A stretch of 64,000 nucleotides of DNA from Mytilus edulis (Eukaryota; Mollusca; Bivalvia; Mytilida; Mytilidae), in contig NC_092357.1 of NCBI RefSeq assembly GCF_963676685.1, positions 18,465,607 to 18,529,606 on the forward strand. Reading direction: 5' to 3'. A program made the translations under genes and the position numbers. Under the pieces are notes generated by a model. The model worked only from the letters and a program-made list of their open reading frames with translations, was not told where the DNA came from and did not search any database. This document shows positions 55,191-64,000 of this stretch, one piece after another. How positions within the stretch are numbered: the stretch's first letter is position 1; each line of letters begins with the position of its first letter.

Positions 55191-55212
55191 GTGTTGTCCT
55201 AACAGATTTTCC
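55178..55212 (-). CDS. mucin exon 1 (start codon)
   Basis: Between acceptor ttttactcttacag and donor GAT|GTAAGT. ATG at 55190-55188 gives MNTR, and its phase-1 end joins exon 2 as LIAIISSIALL, a plausible signal peptide core. A further 5' UTR exon may end at 57793 (CAT|GTAAGT). Confidence 0.55.
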
Positions 55213-55715
55213 TGTAAGAGTAAAAATGTACATATATAATGTCGCTGTAATATGATTGTATGCATTATATGCTTTTAAAGTATACTAAACTAATGTACTG
55301 TCCGCTCGAAACCTTCCACACATGGAAAGATCCGTATCGAGAAATACAGCCTGTGCTATTACCGTGACATTTTGTTATGAACATGAAAAGTTAATATTCT
55401 ATTTTTTCCTGATTCCATTTTTATTATGCAAATTTGGCATGCTTACTGCAATTCTACTTTACTCAAGTTAGAAAAATAATGATTTTATATTGAAAGTTTC
55501 AGTGTCCTTATTAATAAAGCTATCTTGTGAACAAGCAGTGTTACTCGTAAAACTAAAGACAAGTTTTCAATTTTATCAATTTTCAATCGTTAACTAAGTT
55601 TAATTTGCGATGTCTTAATTTAGATATTGAAATAAAAATACGCAGTGTAAACTTTACATTTTACAAGTTCATTTGTTGATCCCTCTCGCCCCAAACCAAC
55701 AGAGAGTTTTCCTAT

Positions 55716-55877
55716 CAGAGGCGGATTATAAGGGGGGAGGGCAGGGGGTCCCGCCCCCCCTTTTTTGAAAAAAATTTGGTTGCTTAAATAGGGAATCACT
55801 GAAGCGTGACTGGAGCGGGACCCCTCTTAGGTCAGTCAGTGGGCCCCCTTTTATGAAAATTTCTGGATCCGCCACTG
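55716..55877. mobile_element. short hAT-like MITE, CAG..CTG ends
   Basis: CAGAGGCGGAT at the left and ATCCGCCACTG at the right are inverses with one mismatch. CCTAT is repeated directly outside both ends (55711-55715, 55878-55882). The interior has G- and C-runs (ggggggagggcagggggtcc). The ends look hAT-like, but the target duplication appears to be 5 bp where hAT makes 8. Confidence 0.6.
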
Positions 55878-55882
55878 CCTAT

Positions 55883-57790
55883 GAATAGTTATTGACAAGG
55901 TTTAATTCGTATTTCATTTAGATCTGTAAAATCTTGTTTTCTGATAGTAGTGTTATATCTATTAAACACATCAATCGTATTGTTCATTTCATGCTGTGTT
56001 ATGTGTGCATGCTGTTGTTTGTCTTTTCGCCGTTTATTTTCGAATCATGAGTTTGAATATCCCTTTAATTTGTCATATTTCGATTGTCAGTTATTTTTAT
56101 AGGGATTATTTTTTTTTAGAGTTAAACAATGAATGTACAAAAGATGGTCAACAGGTTTTTTACAATTGAAAAGCAAGTATTTGTGAGTGGATGTAAAATT
56201 AAACTTCCATTTTCAAAAGTAAAAACTTATTTGATCAGAAGTTATTCAAATTTCAATCTGATTCGAGTACAGATCATGTATACACCCCTTGTTTTCAAGG
56301 ATCTGACAACACTTCTGTTCAAGTTCTTATTAGATTACAAATTTTTGAAGGGGTGTATTATTAGGACAAAGCTATGATGATCCCGAAAGGTTTTTAAAAC
56401 AGAAAGTAGAATTTAGTATTGTCAGATCCCACCGTTAGCGAATCCATTCAAAGCTAGGATTCCTATCTATAGTGAAATTACGTTTTTTTGGGAAGGTCGT
56501 CATTTTGATATACAGTAAGACCTGTAACGGCCTACAGGTTGTGTATCTGGGTAGGCAAATTCTCACATTAAACTGTGCTGATACAGTGTGCTTAATAAAT
56601 TTTTCATATCTCATCGGGGTGCTCCTACGAAAGGATGATCATAAAGAGAGTATTCTTTGAGCTAGTATAGGAAATACAGACTGGCTTTCCTTTTCGAAGA
56701 CTTATTTTTGAAAATATGCTATGTTGTAACTGTTACACACAATGTGTTGCTAGTTCTTATCTGATACTTTCATTACAGAAAAGTGTTTGACGTTTCGCAG
56801 CTTTTCCAAGTCTTAAATTTGTCACTTTTTCGTTTGTATAAAATAAAATCTTTATTTTCTTAAATATATTGTTATCAAAAAATGTAGTTGACTGTTATCA
56901 TGGACCTATTATACTTTTGTATAGACATAAATCAAAGAAATTGTTAGTCCTGAACATGCTTGTAATGTTTGCCACTGGACGTTTATCACGAAAATTACGA
57001 AAACATATAACTGCATTTTGTAAATCTTATAAAACTGAAAAACGTAATGTGATATAAAGGGTATGATAAGGGGCTAGATGATCTGTTTAAATTTTTTACG
57101 GAAATGAATTTAGACAAGAGGGCTTGGATGGTGAGCAGTACAGAGAAAAGTGGACGGAAACATGAAGAATAGGGGAAAAAAATGGTCCAAAAAATTAAAA
57201 ATAAGACAATAATGAGATCATAATGCATGATCAATTATACGGAATAGAGCTTAATGGGCGAAATAAATAAGGAAATTGCATAATTGGCGAAATAAATAAG
57301 CCTGAAATTAAAAAGAAACGGCCTATAGATTAATTAATATAGATATGAAGTATCGCCACCCAATCAAGTCTCTCATACATGTATACATCCCAATCGTGAA
57401 CCGGGCGGTATGTATACTAGTATATTATGATCTACAATCTGTTTGTTTGTTCTGTACATTTTCTACTGTATCCACATCGCTTTCAAACTGTTGACTGATT
57501 TCCGATAGACATTCAATAGCTATTGACTTGGTGCCCTTTCATGTTGTTTTACATATAAAAATAAAAGTATCTCAAAACAATATCACCTTGTTTGCATACT
57601 CAATTTACAATAAAGATCACACGTTCAAGTCATGAAAAAAATGTCCCCAATATGATTAACAAGTGATCATAAGTCACTTCACTCATTGCTCTTAGTATTA
57701 TACAGGTATTCTAACGTCGGTCATGACTGTGGTCACCTAATATTATATATTTACGAAATTAATCCTAAGCTAAATATCCGTTATATACTT
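55883..57790. other. spacer
   Basis: About 55985-56070 resembles the Penelope-like 3' region (tttgtcttttcgccgtttat, gagtttgaatatcccttt). The rest has no recognised feature. Confidence 0.35.
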
Positions 57791-57793
57791 ACA

Positions 57794-58734
57794 TGTAAAC
57801 ATTAAGCAATCCAGATTTTTCCGTTGTTCTGTCCTCAATAATTTGAAGTCCTATTTTCATACACAGATTTATTAGACCCACACCCAAACTATTATAGTTA
57901 AACTATGATAAAAACGTTATCAGGAAAAATTCATTTATCAAACCGTTCGTCAGCAGGACAATTCATAAATACCTAGATAACGTTCGTTGTGGTCGATAAT
58001 CTTCGATTACGTCACAATAAAATCGTATTTATCTTTTAAAAATCACATCTCTTTACCAGTTCCCGATTCCTAAGTTGCTGAGATTAGTTTTTTTTTTTTT
58101 TATATCAAGATACTCTTGAATGGTGATATCTTTAATAAAACCAGTCGTTTCCCCGCGTTTGTTAGATATTTCCGTATACATTGGAATAATTACGTGCTCG
58201 TGTACTTAAGTCTTTAAAGTTAAATTAATAAGTAGAGGTCTGGCTGTTGTTTCAATAGCTTACTTGTGCACGTAGGTAGCAATATTCTGTCATCGAAATC
58301 ATAATAGGAACAAGCCCTGAGATTTTGTCTCAACTGGTATCACTATGTATGTATATGCCAGATATCAAGTACAAGCGATACTGAAATGTTGCTTCACAAG
58401 GGAAATATCATATAATCTAAATGAACAAAGCATGAAAGAATGGCTATTTTAAGAAATTTTGGATACATTCAAAGCATGATTCAAATCAAAATGATAATTG
58501 AACAAATGTATGCTGTGCCTATGTATAGATCGTCATGATATCAAAATAAATGTCTTCCAGAAAGATGTACTTTTTTATGTCCTCTTCTTTACAAATATTG
58601 ACGATGGTCATTGCAAGAAGCCAATGTTCTTCAAAGCAAACCTAGATATAAATTCAAAATTTGATCAGCTAAATTTTAAAATTATTATCAACAACAGCAT
58701 GGCCAAAAAGAATTAAAAGACTTTGGTTTTGTCC
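57794..58734. other. spacer, possible 5' UTR exon at its left edge
   Basis: A minus-strand CAT|GTAAGT donor at 57792 could close an untranslated first exon of the mucin. No other feature. Confidence 0.2.
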
Positions 58735-58840
58735 ATTGTTGAAGGCCGTTCATTGACTTACATTCTCTCATTTCTGTGTCATTTGGTCTCTTGAGTAGAG
58801 ATGTTTCATTGGCAATCATACCTCATCTTCTTATTTTTAT
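58735..58840 (-). repeat. mussel repeat fragment ('gccaatgagacaact' family)
   Basis: The inverse copy reads attgttgaaggccgttcatt, then gtgtcatttggtctcttgag and tttcattggcaatcatacct. Confidence 0.7.
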
Positions 58841-59079
58841 AAAAGACACACATCAGTCCATCCAAATCTAAAACAAAACGAAACGGAACACTATAGATAA
58901 CCTACATTTATTTGCACCCAACAAGAATCTCATATGAACCCATGTGGTCCGGAAGTATCAAAAGTTCAAGACCTGTTTCACCAAAAGTGTTCGTCGAATT
59001 GCTCATTGCAAATTAAAGATAAAAAATGAATAATAATGCCATTACAATACTAATATCAACAAGGATACAATTCAAATAA

Positions 59080-59500
59080 AATTGAGAAAGGAAATGGTGA
59101 ATATGTCAAAGCGACAACCACCCGACCATAGAGCAAACAACAGCCGAAGGCAACCAATGGGTCTTCAATGTAGCGAGAATTCCCGCACCCGTAGGTGTCC
59201 TTCAGCTGGCCCCTAAAATATGCATAATAGTACAGTGATAATGGACGTCATACTGAACTCCGAATTATACACAAGAAACTAAAATTTAAAATCATACAAG
59301 ACTAACAAAGGCCAGAGGCTCCTGACTTGGGACAGGCGCAAAATTGCGGCGGGGTTAAGACTTTTAACACCGATACAAGGATTCAAAATTTGTAAGCAAG
59401 ACGTGCGTTTCTTCTACAAAAAAGACTCATCAATAACGCTTGACTCAATAGGTTCAACAAAAGGCCAAGTAAAATTCGAAGTTGAGAGCAATGAGGACTC
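59080..59500 (-). repeat. composite mussel repeats
   Basis: 59080-59350 is the inverse of the 'gaagacccattggt' family (aatgggtcttcaatgtagcg, ctcctgacttgggacaggcg, gcggcggggttaa). 59370-59500 is a diverged 'cgcgtttcgtctaca' repeat (gtgcgtttcttctaca, gttgagagcaatgaggac). Confidence 0.7.
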
Positions 59501-61019
59501 GAAATTCCGAAATATTTCAAGTGTTAATTGACTTTTTGGGACTTGAAAAAAAAATCTCCATATAAGTTATCTATGTTAGATATTTTGAGTCCTAAGGGTA
59601 TAATTAATTTTTGGAAAATTATAAATTACATAATTTACTGATAATTATATAACGTTTTAGTTCTATAAGGACAAGATTTGATCTATTCGTAAACCTCTTT
59701 GGGCCAATGGCTGTAGACTATGATTGATCACTGTGCTTAAGTGTTTCTTTTATTCTATCACAAAAAACATCGAGTCAATTTGCAAAATATTAATTTGAAA
59801 AGAATCAACATATGATATTCGTATGAATCTTTATAACAAACCTGGAATACGTAAAGTTAAAAAACAAACTATTTTGGAACGTACGGACGGACAAGAATAT
59901 CAGCTAATGACCCCTCCGATGACGGCCCGGGGGGGGGGGGGGGGAGTGAGACAACTATATTCATCTTCTAGAGTTGATAGATACCAAGTTAAAAGGAGAA
60001 ATAGATTTTCACAATGTCCTTTATAGTTAGTTCTATATACACCTTACATTGTCCATAAAGGATTGTCTGTGTATATATAAGTATTGTCTCTCTGTTACAT
60101 GTAACTTCACCTGTTATGCACGTTAACGAACCATAACAACAATTATTTGATGTGTTCTCTTGTCCTGAACATGCATGAAATATTTACCTCTGCGGGATTT
60201 TAAGCAAACAACAATCTATCAATCATTTACACTCTGCATGTACGGGACGATTGAGTTTAATATAAAGGTATATTAAAACTATGCATGTTGTGTTATTTCC
60301 TTCTTCATAAGGAAATATTCTCTTAAAACAAAATCATTTGAATGTGACTTGATCTGTTTCTGGTATTAACTGTTATCTTAACTGGTACATTGTACCTACT
60401 TCCGCATAAGTAATGAAATCACATGTGGTAATTCTCCAATTTATCAGGCCAACGTACGTTTTTTTTTAATTTCTTGTTTAAATTGAAATATATTAATATA
60501 ATAAATCTAGAATTAAAAAGCTTATACTAATAACTTTGGAAACGTTATCTTTGGCTTTTGTATGTTATCGCTTAAATGAAGTGCAGGATATAAACTATTT
60601 AGAATGCGTTTTGTGTTTTTGATGTTTAAATGAAAATTAAAATTTACTGGCTCAAGATTTAAGTATAGTAAGTAATATATAGTATTGAAAGAGGTATTGG
60701 TTTATACCCAATATCCGTATTTTACCCAATGTGTGAAAACTTGCGAAATGATGACACCTAGATTTTTTTTTAATAATAACGTATATAACGTTTATGATAA
60801 TATTTTTCAACAGTGTTACTTGTATGAATTGTGGTTACATGTACCTGTGTTGATGACAATTTTGAGACATTGCATTTTCATTTCTTTGAAACTTAACTTC
60901 GTAGGCCAAATAAACTTGTACGAGTATAAAATTCAATCCACAGTTTATCTCTTATATAATACTAGGTTTGGTAAGGGATGTCGTACATATTCATAGTGAA
61001 ACATTTATCAAAGTTATTA
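59501..61019. other. spacer
   Basis: A G13-type homopolymer lies near 59930-59944. The 103-codon frame 60685-60996 (+) has no family signature and low complexity; I do not call it a gene. Confidence 0.35.
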
Positions 61020-61258
61020 GGGACGACATCAAAAGTTCAATGAAGGATAAAAAATTTAATTCACATAGTTTTTTCACTGACCCCCACACACCCCTCTTAA
61101 CTTAATTTGGGAAAAATTGATTGACCAATAGGGATATATGTAAAATCGATTTTAGATTAACAAAACTTGCAGCAATGTTGACCCCCCCCCCCACCCACCC
61201 CCAAACTATTTGATTTAAGTTTTTTTTTTATCCTACATCGATCTTTTGATGTCGTCCC
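61020..61258. mobile_element. PIF/Harbinger-like MITE with TTA target duplication
   Basis: GGGACGACATCAAAAG at the left and CTTTTGATGTCGTCCC at the right are inverses, and pairing partly continues (aaggataaaaaa / ttttttttatcct). TTA flanks both ends (61017-61019, 61259-61261), the 3-bp duplication typical of PIF/Harbinger. 239 bp, non-coding. Confidence 0.75.
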
Positions 61259-62555
61259 TTAAACGGCAGCTCTGATCCATCTTTAACCATTCATAAATAA
61301 GTTAAAACATAATGTTGAAATAACTTTATTAAAACTTCAAGGTACACGCTTGAAACTTCGGTAATATAAACTTTATAAAATACTAGTAGATTACATAATG
61401 TTAACTGCTGCTACAGAAGTTCAGGTTCGTTATCGAGGATTTTTCAGAAGGTTTTTTGCCCCATGATATGGAAGCCGGAAATATTGTGGAGCGTAGCTTT
61501 TTTGGAGGGGACAATTTTATGTTAATCAATGATATATTTTCTAATTAAAGGTGGGTAACATCCCCCTTGTATCCACCCCTGTGATATGATTTTACTGACC
61601 CAAACAGTCCTTATCTTCACCAAGTAACGACCAGTCGAGAAAGGGAGCTTATTTGATTCCATCCATGTGGTTCGTTTGTGATATTTTCCTCATACATATC
61701 CTATGCATGTCTAGAACAGATCTTTTATAGCGAATTTCACCTTGTTTTGCAGTGTTTACTGTACAAATTACTGGGAAATACGCCAAAGAAATAAATATTT
61801 ACCGAATGGACATGATATTTTCGGGGTAAAGACGGATACGTAATTCACTGTTGAGATATGCGACATTTATTTGTAAAATTTCATATACATTATCTTTACC
61901 AGTTAGATATTTTTAGTCCTAAGGAAGTATCAAAGTAAAGGAAATATAAATTACATAATTTATTGACAATTCTGTGCGGGTTTCAGTTGTCATAAAATCA
62001 ATAACTACAAATGTATCATGGTACGAAGTTTTATAAGATCTGTCAAATTTTACATAAAAGAATCACATGCACAATATATTTACTACATATAAGTAAAATC
62101 GCAAGGCAATCTACAATTAATTCCAGGGGCTCCTTAAATCTGAATCAATGCCCCACCTCCCCGCACCCAATCAAGAAATTTATAATAATAAGAATAATAA
62201 TTCACGGTGTAAAATAAAATGTTTAAACCTAAAAATCCTTTAATAATTCATAAAACTATGTTTTGGGTCCATTTTGAATAGTACATCCCTGATATAGTAT
62301 ACACAATGTGGAAATTTTATAGCAATATATATATAACAAAATAAAATAAAACATAAATCTATGTAAAACGTGTTAATAAATATACAACTTTTCCTGTCTC
62401 GTTTTTAAATCTTTCATTCAATCGCTCGATACGTCTTTAAATATAGTTTTTTTCAATAGAGTGCACTGTTTCCGCTCAATATTCTCATATACGAAAATAA
62501 GATAAATGCGATTTGCACTATGAATTTCTCCCTTGTATATTGCAATGACTTCCTT
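61259..62555. other. 3' flank of the ErbB-like gene
   Basis: AT-rich. A possible minus-strand poly(A) signal ATTAAA lies at about 62242-62237. No other feature recognised. Confidence 0.35.
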
Positions 62556-63846
62556 TTAAGGCATGATACATTCTTGCCCTAGTCTACGTGCATTTGCCGG
62601 ACAGCTAGGAACACATCTATCACCGAATTGGAAATACTTGCACATCTGAAAAAAGCAACACATAATGTACTTTAGTACGAGAAACGTGCATTTGCCGTTC
62701 ACAATAAGAAGTCTGGCACAGGGGTTTGTTACTACTAGCTGGATTTGATATCCATGGGAAAACCGGTAAAAAATAACAAGCCCCTGTGAGCCTGGTACAT
62801 GAAACTTTAATGTGTTTATTTTGTCAAGGTAAGACATACTGATTATAAAAAAATAAAAATTATCAGACTGTCGGCTATTGGAACCAACTGCGCTCCACTT
62901 CACGTACACCCTTTATTCGTTTAAGGCGTAATTGTTTTCATATGTAGGAAAGTTTTTTTTATAAACTCTTCTGTTGTTCTCTTGTGGATAGCTTTCTCAT
63001 TTACAATCATTCAACATTTCCTTTTTTTCATTTATTAAATTTTGGTGTAAATTTGATTGTTCAATCTTTGTCTTATCTCACTGTGTTTTGGACTTATGTT
63101 TTTGTATTCGTCCTTTTTACGTTTGTTTTTCGATTTGTTTGTTTCTTTGATAAACCTGATAGCTCTAAAGATGATTTTTTAGAAGTTTTTTGGTTATGTA
63201 AATAAATCAGCTCGTTAAAACCTGAAGTACATAATACAACAATGCCTTATCACGTGACAACAGTACTGCATACAATTTTACCTCACAATCAGAATCGCTT
63301 GGACCGTAACATCCGATGGCACATTCTGGATGGCAACAACCTAATATATAACTGTCATAGCAACGGCCTGGACAGGAAGAGTGACAATGTGAGCTCCGCA
63401 CTGAAGAAAGAAAGAAAAAAATGTTCATTGAATGTTTTAATCCTAGAACGTTTGATCTTCTAAGAAAGACAACCGTGTCTGCTTTTTGGGTAAAATATTA
63501 ATCTGGTTATCTCGCTTTTGATCATCGTTAACATGTTACAATATATATCAATACGATCAGTATGGAGTTTGCCTATATTTTAGCATTTCTGACAAAGTAA
63601 GGATTCGTCTAGTCTATTTTTGCCGCACATATCGTTGATTTATATATCGTTTTATCTCACATGGTTTGTTTTAGATTTTCAAAAAGGATTTTACTATACA
63701 AAACAAATCTTGCGGCCTATTCATTGTGTATATGTAGCGAAAACAAAGCAATTAATGTTGCCTACCTGTCTGACACATGAATCTAGATTCTCCCCAACAA
63801 CGGTTTACACCATCAACCTCACACTCTGTATCACATTTCTTCTCAC
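62556..63846 (-). CDS. ErbB/EGFR-type furin-like cysteine-rich protein, last three exons
   Basis: Exons 63846-63766, 63400-63282 and 62645-62556, joined in phase (2/1, 2/0, 0). They encode KKCDTECEVDGVNRCWGES; then HCHSSCPGRCYDSYILGC then CHPECAIGCYGPSDSDCE; then MCKYFQFGDRCVPSCPANAR ending ECIMP and TAA at 62558-62556. The pattern C...CWG..., C...C.GRC....CCH..C..GC.GP...DC, C..F..G.C...CP follows the first furin-like region of EGFR/ErbB receptors (domain II), where it forms the dimerisation arm. Acceptors (ttctttcttcag, gcttttttcag) and donors (ACAG|GTAGG, GAG|GTAAAA) are clear. The protein stops right there, with no second L domain, membrane segment or kinase, so this looks like a secreted or truncated receptor-like product. 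The 5' part lies beyond the right edge. A pseudogene or alternative terminal exon is possible. Confidence 0.7.
63282..63400 (-). CDS. ErbB-like exon, furin-like core
   Basis: 119 bp with ten cysteines, acceptor ttctttctttcttcag and donor TGAG|GTAAAA. Best-matching segment to EGFR domain II in order of cysteine pairs. Confidence 0.75.
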
Positions 63847-64000
63847 CTAAACATTAACAAGATTAAGATATTCTTCAATACTATTTCTTTTTTCTAAACG
63901 AACTTATCGATTCAAAGTTTTGTAAACTATTACTTCATAACGACAATTTTCACATATTTAAAACTCGATATATAAAAAAAAAATTGTACTAGCAAAAGGG
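63847..64000. other. intron sequence at the right edge
   Basis: AT-rich with an A-tract near the end; no exon seen. Confidence 0.3.

Noticed and set aside
60685-60996. 103-codon plus-strand frame
   Set aside because: Tyr/Phe/Leu/Ile-rich chance-like translation of AT-rich DNA without motif, signal peptide or splice context.

Overview
The window looks like an AT-rich nuclear contig from a marine bivalve, most likely a mussel of the genus Mytilus. The evidence is GT-AG intron-containing genes, AATAAA poly(A) signals, and several interspersed repeats I recognise from mussel DNA: the 'tgattgccaatgagacaact' family, the 'cgcgtttcgtctaca' family and the 'gaagacccattggt' family. Penelope-like and LINE reverse-transcriptase relics, tRNA-derived SINEs ending in 'agtggcgttaaacac', and many small inverted-repeat transposons are also present. 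Species assignment is inference; no database was searched.

Layout. 1-15 kb is repeat-rich: a partial minus-strand reading frame runs off the left edge (1-438), a 5'-truncated LINE reverse transcriptase lies at 2464-4653, MITEs are scattered throughout, and a small spliced plus-strand gene ends at about 10.2 kb. 15.3-20.2 kb holds a three-exon gene for a 75-residue protein with a signal peptide. Its introns carry a 61-bp minisatellite, a fold-back element and MITEs. 21.4-26.3 kb is one 4,855-bp transposon-like unit with 69-bp perfect terminal inverted repeats, a 5-bp target duplication and CACGGTG ends, resembling Transib/RAG-like elements but with no visible transposase. 28-32 kb holds Penelope-like fragments around a frameshifted AID/APOBEC-like deaminase relic. 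At 33.4 kb lies a broken diaminopimelate epimerase (dapF) copy, a bacterial lysine/peptidoglycan gene with no conventional role in animals.

From 55.2 down to about 37.9 kb, minus strand, I assemble eleven phase-compatible exons of a membrane mucin: signal peptide, Ser/Thr-rich region, 14-residue N-glycosylated tandem repeats, polybasic site, SEA domain, EGF-like domain, transmembrane helix and cytoplasmic tail with tyrosine motifs. Its 3' end was not found. Just 5' of its first exon, at 51.7-54.5 kb inside its first intron, sits a decayed intronless copy of a multicopy invertebrate family that combines FEN/PIN-like acidic motifs with a cysteine-rich (CXC-like) tail. At the right edge (63.85-62.56 kb, minus) are the last three exons of an ErbB/EGFR-type furin-like cysteine-rich protein that stops without a transmembrane segment or kinase.

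The real host genes are therefore the 75-residue gene, the small gene near 10 kb, the membrane mucin and the ErbB-like gene. Most other sequence is mobile-element debris, much of it lying inside the introns of these genes.
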